This document shows positions 1 through 11,025 of a stretch of 64,000 nucleotides of DNA, in pieces. Source of the DNA: JAGRAX01 sp041391365 (GTDB lineage: Bacteria; Bdellovibrionota_G; JALEGL01; JAGRMV01); contig JAWKOC010000003.1 in the NCBI GenBank assembly GCA_041391365.1, positions 248,001-312,000 on the forward strand, given 5' to 3'. The position numbers were made by a program, and so were the translations under genes. Every line of letters begins with the position of its first letter. Within the stretch, counting starts at the first letter, position 1. Below the pieces are notes generated by a model. The model did no database searches. It was not told the DNA's origin and saw only the letters and a list, made by a program, of their open reading frames with translations.

Positions 1-3000
1 GTTGCTCAGCGAACCATTGCCCACAGTGATGTCACCAATGACAAATCCGGTGACACTTTCGCTGAACGTGATCGTCACGGGAATCGGCGACGTGTTGGTG
101 GGATTGGTTGCACTTGAGGTAATGGTTACGGTAGGTGAAGTTGTATCATAGACAATCGTAAATTGTGCAGCCGCCGTGTTTGGATTTCCTGAACCGTCTT
201 GTGCCACTCCAGCATCAATATCTACGGTGATGGGTCCCTGTCCAAATGGAATGATGTTGAAAGAATAGGTTGCTCCACTGCCTGAGAAACCGGTCAACAA
301 GCCGCCGCTAATATCTACATCAAGGAATGTAAAACCAGTCACTGATTCACTGAAGGTCACCGTGATCGGAATGGGAGAAGAGTTTGTGGCCGTTCCAGCT
401 GAACTACTGATGACAACACTTGGATTGCTAGAATCATAAGTGATGGCAAACTGTGTGGCGGACGTATTGTTATTGCCGGCCGCATCTTGCGCCACTCCCC
501 CGGCAACATCCACTGTGACCACGCCGTTGGCCAGAGGTGTGATGTTGACGGCATAGCTCGCTCCGCTTCCCGTGAAACTGCTTGCGGTTCCATTGCTTAC
601 GACAAGATCTCCAATTGCAAATCCCGTGACCGATTCGCTGAACGTGATCGTCACCGGAATCGGTGAAGTAGATGTTGGGCTGGAGAGAGTTGAGGCAATC
701 ACTACACTTGGAGCACTTCCATCATAGGTAATCGTAAACTGCGAAGCCGCGGTGTTGTCATTGTTTGCGGCATCTTGGGCTACGCCTGCCCCAACATCGA
801 CGGTAACCACACCATTGGCCAGAGGTGTGATGTTTGCGGTATAGGTCGTGCCACTACCTGCAAATCCACTCGCCGTTCCATTGCCCACGGTAATGTCACC
901 TAGGACAAATCCCGTCACATTTTCGCTGAACGTGATCGTCACGGGAATCGGAGATGTGTTTGTGGGTGAACTCAACGCTGAAGAAATCGATACGCTCGGA
1001 GCACTTCCATCATACGAAATCGAGAACTGCGAGGCGGCTGTGTTGGTGTTGCCTGCTGCATCCTGAGCTACGCCACCTGCTACATCCACAGTGACTGTTC
1101 CACTTACCGTTGGAGTTACATCCACCGTATACGTCGTACCACTGCCCGCAAAATTGCTTGCACTTCCATTGCCAACTGCAATGTCGCCCACCACAAATCC
1201 CGTCACACTTTCGCTGAACGTGATCGTCACAGGAATCGGACTGTTGTTCGTCGGTGAACTCTCGCTCGACGTGATCGAAACGTTCGGCGAAACCGTATCA
1301 TATACAATCGAGAAGGATGTAGCGGCCGTGTTGCCATTGCCTGCAGAGTCTTGCGCCACACCACCGGCAACATCGACCAAAACACTTCCATTGGCGGTTG
1401 GAGTTACATCGACGGTGTATGTTGTGCCACTGCCGGCAAAGTTGCTCAAGCTTCCATTGCCCACAGTGATGTCGCCCACCACAAATCCCGTCACACTTTC
1501 GCTGAACGTGATGGTCACGGGAATCGGACTGTTGTTCGTCGGTGAACTTTCGCTCGACGTGATGCTCACACTTGGGGCACTTCCATCATAGGTGATCGAG
1601 AACGGCAAAGCTGCAGCGTTGGTGTTGCCTGCTGCATCTTGTGCAACTCCACCGGCAACATCGACGGTCACACTTCCATCTGCAGATGGTGTGACATCCA
1701 CCGTATACGTGGTACCACTGCCCGCAAAGTTGCTCAAGCTTCCATTGCCCACGGTGATGTCACCCACCACAAATCCTGTCACACTTTCGCTGAACGTGAT
1801 CGTCACAGGAATCGGACTGTTGTTTGTCGGTGAACTCTCGCTCGACGTGATCGAAACGTTCGGTGAAACCGTATCATATACAATCGAGAAGGGTGTAGCG
1901 GCCGTGTTGTTGTTTCCCGCAGCATCTTGCGCGACACCTCCAGCAATATTTACCAAAACACTTCCATCTGCGGCTGGCGTGACATCCACTGTATACGTCG
2001 TGCCACTGCCGGCAAAGTTGCTCTTGGTTCCGTTGGTCACAACCACATCACCCACAACAAATCCGGTCACCGATTCACTGAACGTGATGGTCACAGGGAT
2101 CGGTGAGGTGCTGGTCGGTGAACTTTCGCTCGACGTGATGCTTACACTCGGGGCGCTTCCATCATAGGTGATCGAGAACGGCAAAGCTGCAGTGTTGTTG
2201 TTTCCGGCTGCATCCTGAGCCACACCCCCTGCAACATTCACGGTCACGGTTCCATCTGCACTTGGAGTTACATCCACCGTATACGTCGTACCACTGCCCG
2301 CAAATCCACTCACCGTTCCATTTCCAACGCCAAGATCACCAACGGTAAAGCCGGTAACACTCTCGCTGAACGTGATCGTCACGGGAATCGGACTGTTGTT
2401 CGTCGGTGAACTCTCGCTCGACGTGATGCTCACACTTGGGGCGCTTCCATCAAACACAATCGAAAATTGTGAAGCTGCAGTGTTGTTGTTTCCCGCAGCA
2501 TCTTGCGCGACACCCCCTGCAACATCGACGGTCACGGTTCCATCTGCAGCTGGCGTGACATCCACGGTATAGGTTGTACCACTGCCTGCAAATCCACTCG
2601 CGCTTCCGTTGCCCACCAAAAGATCACCCACGACAAATCCAGTGACACTCTCACTGAACGTGATCGTCACTTCAAATGGAATGTTGTTGGTTGGCGAACT
2701 TTCACTTGATGTGATGGAAACCGTTGGTGCAGTTGTATCATACGCGATGGAGAACTGCGCAGCCGCCGTATTGGTGTTGCCCGATGCATCTTGAGCCACA
2801 GACGCATCGATGTCCACAGTGACTGTTCCATTCGCGGTTGGAGTTACATCGACCGTGTACGTGGTACCACTGCCCGCAAAGTTGCTCTTGGTTCCATTGC
2901 TCACGTCAATGTCGCCGACAACAAAACCCGTGACTGATTCGCTGAACGTAATCGTCACAGGAATTGGACTGTTTTTGGTAGGAGAGCTTTCGCTGGAACT

Positions 3001-6000
3001 GATCACTACAGTCGGTGAGGTTCCATCATACGTAATGGAGAACGGCAAAGCCGCCGTGTTGTCATTGCCAACCGCGTCTTGAGCCACACCCCCTGCAACA
3101 TTGACGGTCACCACGCCATCGGAGGTCGGAGTCACATCCAATGTGTACGTTGTACCACTGCCCGCAAAATTGCTCTTGGTTCCGTTGCTCACCACAACAT
3201 CTCCCACCACAAATCCGGTGACACTTTCACTGAACGTAATCGTCACAGGAATTGGAGAGGTGTTGGTCGGTGAACTTTCGCTGGAACTGATCACTACAGT
3301 CGGTGAGGTTCCATCATACGTAATGGAGAACGGCAAAGCTGCAGTATTGGTGTTGCCCGCTGCATCTTGCGCCACCCCACCTGCAACATCCACGGTGACT
3401 GTACCACTGGCACTTGGCGTGACATTCAAGGTATAGGTGGTGCCACTGCCTGCAAATCCACTCGCGCTGCCATTGCCGACGTTTACATCCCCAAGAACAA
3501 AACCTGTGACCGATTCACTGAACGTAATCGTGACAGGAATCGGGGATGTATTCGTGGGGGAACTCAATCCCGAAGAAATGATCACGCTCGGTACACTTAC
3601 GTCGTAAATCACCGAAAGTTGAGAAGCTGCAGCATTGTTGTTTCCGGCAGCATCTTGCGCCACGCTACCTGCAACATTGACTGTCACGGCACCTTCCGCA
3701 GTGGGTGTAACATTCAAAGTATAGGTGGTGCCACTACCTGCAAATCCACTTGCAGTTCCGTTGCCCACCGTAACATCTCCAACAACAAAACCTGTGACCG
3801 ATTCACTGAACGTAATCGTGACAGGAATCGGGGATGTGCTTGTTGCAGGGCTTGCCGAAGATGTGATGGAAACGGTTGGGGCCGTCGTATCATACACAAT
3901 CGAAAATTGTGCGGCGGCAGTATTTCCGTTTGCAGCCAAATCTTGAGCCGCATTGTCAGCAATGTCTACAGTGATCGTACCTTGACCGGTGGGCGTGATC
4001 TCCGCCGTATATACGGCTCCGCTTCCTCCAAAGCTAGATACAAATCCACCACTCACACTCAAATCAAAAATGGTGAAAAGAATAACTGGCTCACTGAAGG
4101 TGATCGTAATGGGAATCGGCGAAACATTGGTGGCAGGACTTGCAGTGGAGGTAATCACCACGGTTGGTGCATCATTGTTGTAGTCAATCGAAAATTGAGA
4201 AGCGGCAGTATTGTTATTGCCCGCAGCATCCTGCGCCACGCCACCTGCAACATTGACTGTGACGGTTCCAGAAGATGACGGAGTAACATCGACCGTGTAC
4301 GTGCTTCCACTGCCGGCAAAATTGCTCTTGGTTCCATTGCTCACCACAATGTCCCCAACCACAAATCCCGTGACCGATTCACTGAATGTGATGGTTACAG
4401 GGATCGGGCTTGTGTTGGTCGGTGAGCTCAAGGTTGAGGTGATGGCAACCGTTGGCGCAGTACTATCATATACAATTGAAAATTGTGTGGCTGCTGTATT
4501 GTCGGTTCCTGCAGCATCTTGCGCAGCGCCAGCACCCACATCCACAGTCACCGCACCATCGGAAGAAGGCGTAATGTTGGCCGTGTAGGTGGCGCCACTT
4601 CCAGCAAATCCACTTGCAGTTCCATTCCCAACCACAAGATCTCCAACCGCAAACCCGGTAACAGGTTCACTGAATGTGATCGTGATGGGAATGGGTGAAG
4701 TATTTGTGGGTGAGCTTGCGCTGGACGTGATTGCAACCGTTGGAGCGGCACTATCATAGACAATCGAAAACTGTGTGGCCGCAGCGTTTCCATTGCCCGC
4801 AGCATCCTGGGCCACGCCACCTGCAACGTTTGCAGTGATGGTGCCATCACCGGCAGGTGTGACGTTTACAGTGTACGTGGTTCCGCTGCCTGCAAATCCG
4901 CTCTTGGTTCCGTTGGTCACAACAATATCACCATTTGCAAAACCCGTAACAGGCTCACTGAAAATAACCGTAATCAAAATGGGCGATGTGTTGGTCGGTG
5001 AGGTTGCATTTGACGTGATCAAGGTTGTTGGAGAAGTCGTGTCATAAGCAACCACCAACTGAGAAGCTGCGTTGTTGGTGTTTCCGGCAGCATCTTGCGC
5101 AACCCCTGCACCCACATCGATGGTCACTCCACCTTCTGAAGAAGGCGTAACATTGAAAGTATAGGTGGTGCCACTGCCCGCAAATCCGCTGATCGTTCCG
5201 TTGCCTACAGTGAGATCTCCAGAAGTAAATCCTGTGACCGATTCACTGAATGTAATCGTCACTGGAATTGGAGAGGCATTGGTCGGTGAGCTCAAGGTTG
5301 AGGAAATCGTAACGCTGGGGGAAGTATTGTCATACACCACACTCAGAGGAGTGGCCGCTGTGTTATTGTTTCCAGAAGAATCTTGTGCAACGCCCGCACC
5401 CACATTGATCGTTACGGTACCATTGACGGTTGGAGTAACATCTATTGTATATGCAGCACCACTGCCCGCAAAGTTGCTCTTGGTTCCATTGGTGACAACA
5501 ACATCACTGGAAGTAAATCCATTGACGGACTCACTGAAGGTGATGGTCACAGGAATCGGCGAAACATTGGTGGGTGAACTTGAAGTCGTGGAGAGAGTTA
5601 CACTGGGAACCACTCCATCAAACACAATCGAAAATTGTGTGGCCGCATTGTTGCTGTTTCCGGCTGCATCTTGTGCCACTCCTGCACCTACATCTACGGT
5701 CACTGCACCGTCTGATACAGGCGTCACATCCACGGTATAGCTGCTTCCGCTACCGGCAAAGTTGCTTACACTTCCATTGCCCACAGTGATGTCTCCGACC
5801 ACAAATCCCGTGACACTTTCGCTGAACGTAATGGTGACGGGAATCGGTGACGTGCTTGTGGGGGAACTCAACGCCGATGAAATGGATACAGTCGGGGCGG
5901 TTCCATCAAACACAATCGAAAATTGTGTGGCCGCATTGTTGCTGTTTCCCGCTGCATCTTGCGCCACTCCTGCACTCACATCTACGGTCACTGCACCGTC

Positions 6001-7345
6001 TCCGGAAGGTGTGATGTTGGCGGTGTAGGTCGTTCCGCTACCCGCAAATCCACTCGCACTTCCATTGCCCACGGTCAAATCTCCGATGGAAAATCCCGTT
6101 ACACTTTCGCTGAATGTAATCGTCACAGGAATCGGAGATGTGTTTGTGGGAGAACTTAGGGCCGATGAAATCACCACACTTGGTGCACTTCCATCAAACA
6201 CAATCGAAAATTGTGTGGCCGCCGTGTTGTTGTTGCCTGCAGCATCCTGCGCCACTCCTGCACTCACATCTACGGTCACTGCAACTGTCTCCGGAAGGTG
6301 TGATGTTTGGCGCGGGTCGTTCCGCTACCCGCAAATCCACTCGCACTTCCATTGCTCACGGTCAAATCTCCGATGGAAAATCCCGTTAGCACTTTCGCTG
6401 AACGCAATGGTGACGGGAATCGGAGATGTGCTTGTGAGAACTTGAGGCTGGACGAGATGGAGACGGTTGGTGCGCTTCCATCATACGAAATCGAAAATTG
6501 TGTGGCTGCCGAGTTGTTGTTGCTTGCAGCGTCTTGCGCTACGCCCGTACCCACATCCACCGTGACGGTTCCATCCGAGGAAGGGGTTACATCTACGGTA
6601 TACGTAGAACCACTTCCTGCAAAATTGCTTTTGATTCCATTTCCAACAACAATATCTCCCACGGTGAATCCCGTTACACCTTCGCTGAACGTGATCGTCA
6701 CGGGAATCGGCGAAGTGCTTGTGGGGGAACTCAAAACCGAGCTGATGATGACAGACGGAACACCCGTATCATAGACAATCGAGAACTGTGTGGCGGCCGT
6801 ATTGTTGTTTCCGGCAGCATCTTGCGCAGCTCCTCCCGCAACATCGATCGTTACCGGTCCATTGGCGGTCGGGGTGATGTTCGCCGTATAGGTCGTTCCG
6901 CTACCCGCAAATCCACTCGCGCTACCATTGCCAACCGTCAAATCTCCCACGGTGAATCCCGTTACGCTTTCGCTGAACGTGATCGTGACAGGAATCGGCG
7001 AAGCATTGGTCGGTGAACTCAAGGCAGATGAAATGGATACTGTCGGTGCGGTTCCATCATACGAAATCGAAAAAGATGAAGCCGCGTTGTTGGTGTTGCC
7101 GGCAGCATCTTGCGCGACTCCTCCCGCGATGTTCACGGTTACGTTTCCATCTGCAGTGGGAGTAATGTTCGCGGTGTAGGTGGTTCCACTGCCTGCAAAT
7201 CCACTCGCGCTGCCGTTTCCAACGGTCAGGTCTCCCACGGTGAATCCCGTGACACTTTCACTGAACGTGATCGTGATGGGAATGGGACTTGAATTGGTAG
7301 GGCTCGCGCTACCTGAACTGATGGATACACTTGGTTTGGTTGTAT
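1..7345 (-). repeat. Tandem array of 288-bp units coding Ig-like domains
   Basis: The marker GCTGAACGTGATCGTCAC or a close variant recurs about every 288 bases (for example near 61, 927, 1213, 1501, 1789, 2077, 5821, 6109, 6972 and 7260), giving about 25.5 copies. Units differ mostly at synonymous or conservative positions. Some neighbours are almost identical: the units near 1213 and 1789 share a long block, as do those near 1501 and 2077, so a two-unit (576-bp) block was duplicated. Units near 2943 and 3231 are another close pair. The array lies wholly inside the giant lipoprotein gene. Confidence 0.95.
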
Positions 7346-9014
7346 CGAGTGTATAGGAACGAGTGGTGGAAAAACAGTTGGATGAGTTTCCAATCGAATC
7401 AAACACCATGTAGTAAAAACTTTTTGTTCCATCGTCTGCGCCTGTAGACAGATATGAAATATCGTTGTGAGTGGTGCTGCCCAAGAAAATGGTTCTTTGA
7501 GCACCTTTTGGATTCAAACACATGATGTCGTCATAGATTTGAATGAACGAGCCATAGAGTATGATGTTTGCGCCCGAAGATGAAAGTGTGGGTGTTGTAT
7601 CGTTGGAGGTAGAACCGTTGGTGGGTGAACTGATCGACCATGTCATGCTCTGTGCATCGGCATTGGATGGACCAATGGTGTCCAGAACATATCCGAGGCC
7701 AATCGAAGTACACGGAGAAATGTTGCTTCCAAGATCTGTGAAGGTCACATAGAAATTGATCGATCCATCATCCAAGCCTGTATTGGAGAAATTGATGTCA
7801 TCGTGCAGTGTGTTTCCTCCAGCAGAAATGGTTTTGGAGGTTCCTCTGAGTACCGAACACGCATTGTCCGAATACATGCGTACAATTGTTCCCGCTTCTG
7901 CGCTGGCTCCCGAGAGCGCAATCACTGGCGTGACATCGTTGGAAAGTGTTCCGTTGCTGGGAGAACTCATCGACCATGTGTACGACTGAATTTGTCCGCT
8001 GGTGGGTGTGGATGAATCTTTGTACACATTTCGCGAAGCCACCGCCGCGTTGCCGGACGCATCGCTGATCGAAACCGAAATGATGTGATTGACCGAATTG
8101 CCAAACGAAGACATGTTCGAAAGACCTGAAAAAATTCCTCCCGAACACGTTACAGAGGATGAAAAACTGTGAACCCCAGTATCCACAAGAAGAGAAATGT
8201 TTTGACCATTCTCACTGCAGGTTCCAGAAATCGCATAACTCGCAACGTTGCTGCTGTTGATCACCGTCAATGGATCCAGCGTGATCGAGGGAGCGGTTGC
8301 ATCCTTGGTCACACTTTGTGAAGAAGTGCTGGTAGAATTGCCTGCAGCATCGCTGATCGAAACAGCAATGCTCAAACTTCCATCCGACAATCCACTCAAG
8401 TTCACCGTTCCACTGAAGCTTCCACCGGAACAAGTCAAAGCTGGGCTGTACGAAATGGGCGATCCATTGACCACAATCACAATGCGTTGACCATCTTCGC
8501 TGCATGTTCCCGAGAAAGGAACCGCGGAAGCATTTCCAAGGTTGATCGAAGGCAGCGCATTCAAACTCAAACTGGGCGCGGTGGTATCCAGCACATACAC
8601 CACAGGACCAACGCAGGAGGATTGATTTCCGGAAGAATCTACTTCTCGTGCATAAAACTCATACGTCCCCTCGGCGGGAAGATTGGTGGTGAGGGCGATG
8701 TCGGTAGGCGATTGCGTCGAGGTTACACTCTGCACAAGTGTGGAACAGGAAGAATCCCGATACAACGAAAGGGTGTTTCCTTTTTGAGTTCCCAAGATTC
8801 GAAACGTGGGCTTGAGAACATTTCCGGGACTGTTGAGAGGAACGAGCAAAGAAATACGCGTCAGCGCTGGCTCGAGCATGCCAGGCCGATGGTTGGTCTC
8901 AATGTAGGGATTGTTGCCGAGGAAGTTGCTTTCGAATCCGCACTGCACAAGAGCGAACGAAACCAACATCAATGCAGCAACCTTGAAACCCAAAAATGTA
9001 GAACTTCGATGCAT
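1..9014 (-). CDS. Giant Ig-like repeat lipoprotein, 3' partial and frameshifted
   Basis: About 3,000 codons are visible and the gene runs off the left edge. ATG 9014 follows an in-frame TTG (9017); no clear ribosome-binding site is seen. The N-terminus is a lipoprotein-type signal ending in ALVQC; Gln before the Cys is not a typical lipobox residue, so lipidation is uncertain. The first roughly 550 residues hold several divergent Ig-like domains (CSE-G and SPSNGT-type). After that come about 25 copies of a 96-residue unit with the pattern ITFSESVTGFTVGD, SGFAGSGTTYTANITP and GVAQDAAGN, matching the bacterial Ig-like Big_12-type family. I infer a long surface adhesin or stalk. The frame between 9014 and about 6432 differs from the frame between about 6280 and 1 because of indels in one unit. 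Codons read through without stops in the stretches I checked below 6280. Confidence 0.85.
6280..6432 (-). other. Indel cluster breaking the giant repeat gene
   Basis: Compared with the neighbouring unit at 5821-6108, this stretch carries several small changes. GCACCGTCTCC becomes GCAACTGTCTCC (one extra base). GTTGGCGGTGTAGGTCG becomes GTTTGGCGCGGGTCG (two fewer). CCCGTTACAC becomes CCCGTTAGCAC (one extra). CTTGTGGGGGAACTC becomes CTTGTGAGAACTT (one base lost plus substitutions). The net change is not a multiple of three, so the downstream frame is offset and the translation ends near 6276 in the upstream frame. No other unit I read shows such a cluster. It is either a real lesion or a sequencing or assembly fault in a repeat. 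Confidence 0.85.
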
Positions 9015-9047
9015 CAAATTTTATGTTTAAAGGGAATTTAGGTTACG

Positions 9048-9091
9048 AATATTTTAACAAAAAAAATTAAATGGTTAAAAAATATTTTAAC
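9048..9091. repeat. AT-rich intergenic inverted and direct repeats
   Basis: The 133-base gap between two minus-strand genes is very AT-rich. It holds an 11-base direct repeat AATATTTTAAC (9048-9058 and 9081-9091) and a perfect 7-base inverted repeat GTTAAAA/TTTTAAC (9074-9080 and 9085-9091, loop AATA). It may contain the promoter of the giant gene or a weak terminator of the gene upstream. Neither can be assigned with certainty. Confidence 0.35.
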
Positions 9092-9147
9092 ATTTTTTTT
9101 ATTTTTGTTCCATTATTTGAATTCGGCAAAAGCCTTACAAAAGTTAC

Positions 9148-10398
9148 TTAGAAAAAAACCGACCCAACGAAGTAAAACGCCCGATTTTGGTAGTCCAAAT
9201 CGCCCGTTTCCAACCAGTTTTGTTCCCATTTGATGCCCACTCGAACGGGATGATAGTGATAGTAAAGGCTTCCCAAATAGCCATAGGAGGAGGAAAAAGT
9301 CCCCCAACCTTGAACGTATTTGCCCCCGGCCATCAGACCCAACTCATTGTTTTTACGTCGAAAAAAGATCCAATCCCCTTGCAACACCAGGGGAACCGCA
9401 AGTTCCGTATCGAAGCGAATTTCACTGGCATTGGGGGAAAAATAGTAGACCTGCGTTTCCAGGCCCGTCAAAGCCTCTGCATAAAACCGCTCATGAGCAA
9501 AAAAGCGAAGTCCAGGCGCAATGCGGTATATGATGTTGTGCGAAGTGTTGTTGATCGGACTCGGCAAACGCTCATCATAGATCAAATCCTCCAGACCCAG
9601 GTGGGCTCGAATGGACCATTTTTGCCTCAGCTTATAGTTCCAATCCACTGCCCCAGCAAAAGACAGGTCAGACAAGATGCTGGCCTTGGCTGCCGTGCCT
9701 TTGTCGGTTCCGTCGATGCGATGATAATAAGGAGAAAATGTCACCCAGAAACTTTGCCCGTGCTTGCGATAGGGCGTGTATCGATCCTTGACGACTTTTT
9801 TGGGACGAGGTTCCTTTTTGGGTTTGGGAGGTTTGGGTGCCTTCACCGGTTTGGGCGCGGGTGCGGGCTTGGGCTGCGCAACCTTGATCTGACCGGTTTG
9901 GAACATGGGCTCCAGTTTGGGCGGCTTTTTCACCTCTGGGGCTTTGGCAACCACGGGCTCAGGTTTGTCGGGCAGAGCTTCGAGTTTTTGATTTTCTTTT
10001 ACTTCAACCAAACCCAGGGGCTGGGGTTGTTTGGCCTGGAGAACCTGTTTGTTCTCCTCAATTTTTTTCTGAACCTCCACCGGCATTTTCTCGGCTTCCA
10101 CAGGAATCGGAACCTTGACCACCTGTCCAATGGGAATTTTTCTGGCCGTATCTTCAGTGAGCCGATTGAGCCTCAAGGTCAAGGGCACCATTCCGTATTT
10201 TCCATACAACATCTTGATCCCAGACACGCCATGCTTGTGCAAAATGTCCGATACCGTATCCCCTCTTTTGAAGGGATATTGCACCACACGAAAATACGTG
10301 ACTCCCTGTGCAGGACCCGACGAAAGCAGCAGCATCGCCAACACACAAGACGCAAGTTTACGCCTCGCGCTATATGCACGTGAGTCAATCCGATTCAT
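9148..10398 (-). CDS. LysM-like plus Pro/Lys linker plus outer-membrane barrel-like protein
   Basis: 416 residues. A cleavable signal peptide (Arg-Arg-Lys, then a hydrophobic run to GPAQG near residue 32) is followed by a LysM-like segment (about 35-100: RGDTVSDILHKHG ... IPIGQVVKVPIP). Next is a long Lys/Pro/Ala-rich linker (about 105-215, with PAPAPKPVKAPKPPKPKKE), similar in composition to TonB/TolA-type periplasmic linkers. The last roughly 200 residues alternate aromatic and polar residues and end in VGSVFF; a terminal Phe is usual for outer-membrane barrels. I infer a protein tying peptidoglycan to an outer-membrane barrel. No exact family is recognised. The sequence AGAGGAA sits just upstream of ATG 10398. 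Confidence 0.7.
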   Translation of the reverse strand: MNRIDSRAYSARRKLASCVLAMLLLSSGPAQGVTYFRVVQYPFKRGDTVSDILHKHGVSGIKMLYGKYGMVPLTLRLNRLTEDTARKIPIGQVVKVPIPVEAEKMPVEVQKKIEENKQVLQAKQPQPLGLVEVKENQKLEALPDKPEPVVAKAPEVKKPPKLEPMFQTGQIKVAQPKPAPAPKPVKAPKPPKPKKEPRPKKVVKDRYTPYRKHGQSFWVTFSPYYHRIDGTDKGTAAKASILSDLSFAGAVDWNYKLRQKWSIRAHLGLEDLIYDERLPSPINNTSHNIIYRIAPGLRFFAHERFYAEALTGLETQVYYFSPNASEIRFDTELAVPLVLQGDWIFFRRKNNELGLMAGGKYVQGWGTFSSSYGYLGSLYYHYHPVRVGIKWEQNWLETGDLDYQNRAFYFVGSVFF

Positions 10399-10483
10399 TT
10401 CCTCTATATTATTGGAGAAAATTCAGATTTAGACAACAACAAAAAACTTTTCATTCGGTTTCATCAGGACTATCAACCTTTGG

Positions 10484-11020
10484 GTGACCACAAGTTCTCA
10501 GGCTTCTTTTCTCCACAAAAATGCCAAGCTCATCGCTCTGCAGGTCGCTCTCGCCTTTGGCGTGTGGTACGCCGTGTTTGTGGGTCGTCAGATCTTCAAC
10601 GCCCATCCTCATGCGAGCCTGGCAGGTTTGTTCGTCGGGAGTTTTTTGAGTCATGCCACCATCGTGTTTCCTGCCCCCGCATTTGCCTTGGCGCTGGGTT
10701 TTGGTTCACATGTTTCCCCTATTCTCGTGGGGCTGGTGTGCGGAACGTCGGCCGCCTTGGGAGAAAGCCTCGCCTATGGATTGGGCCGAATGGGTCGGCC
10801 CCTGACCTCCACCATGATTCAACCTTTGCAACAGTGGATGAAAAAACACGACCTCCTCACCCTCTATATATTGTCTGCACTTCCCAACCCTTTGTTCGAT
10901 GTTGCGGGCTATGCCGCAGGCACATTGCAGATTTCTTGGATTCGATTTTTTTTGGCCACCAGCCTAGGCAAAGGCACGCGCTTCTATCTCTTGGCACTCA
11001 TCGGCCAAACATGGGGGTAA
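10484..11020 (+). CDS. DedA-family (VTT/SNARE-associated) membrane protein
   Basis: 178 residues with several hydrophobic segments. Features of the VTT/DedA domain are visible: GESLAYGLGRMG (acidic residue and GR) and ALPNPLFDVAGYAAG (the P-x4-7-G type motif). DedA proteins are inner-membrane proteins linked to lipid-carrier scrambling and membrane-potential maintenance. The start is GTG 10484, since no ATG lies upstream in frame after the stop at 10430; the RBS is weak (CAGGA about 14 bases upstream). It is divergent from the LysM-like barrel gene (85-base gap) and converges on the lipoprotein at 11026 with only 5 bases between stops. Confidence 0.75.
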   Translation: MTTSSQASFLHKNAKLIALQVALAFGVWYAVFVGRQIFNAHPHASLAGLFVGSFLSHATIVFPAPAFALALGFGSHVSPILVGLVCGTSAALGESLAYGLGRMGRPLTSTMIQPLQQWMKKHDLLTLYILSALPNPLFDVAGYAAGTLQISWIRFFLATSLGKGTRFYLLALIGQTWG

Positions 11021-11025
11021 GAAAA

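Noticed and set aside
848..7292. Many plus-strand open frames of 60-190 codons, repeating along the Ig array
   Set aside because: They recur with the 288-base period and are antisense readings of the repeat units; the minus-strand frame has the clear Ig-like domain pattern.
1..7345. CRISPR-like periodicity
   Set aside because: The repeat is 288 bases, coding throughout, with no short repeat-spacer structure.
9187..10383. A 398-codon plus-strand frame opposite the LysM/barrel gene
   Set aside because: Composition is odd (His/Arg/Gly/Phe-rich, no domain), while the minus frame has signal peptide, linker and barrel end.
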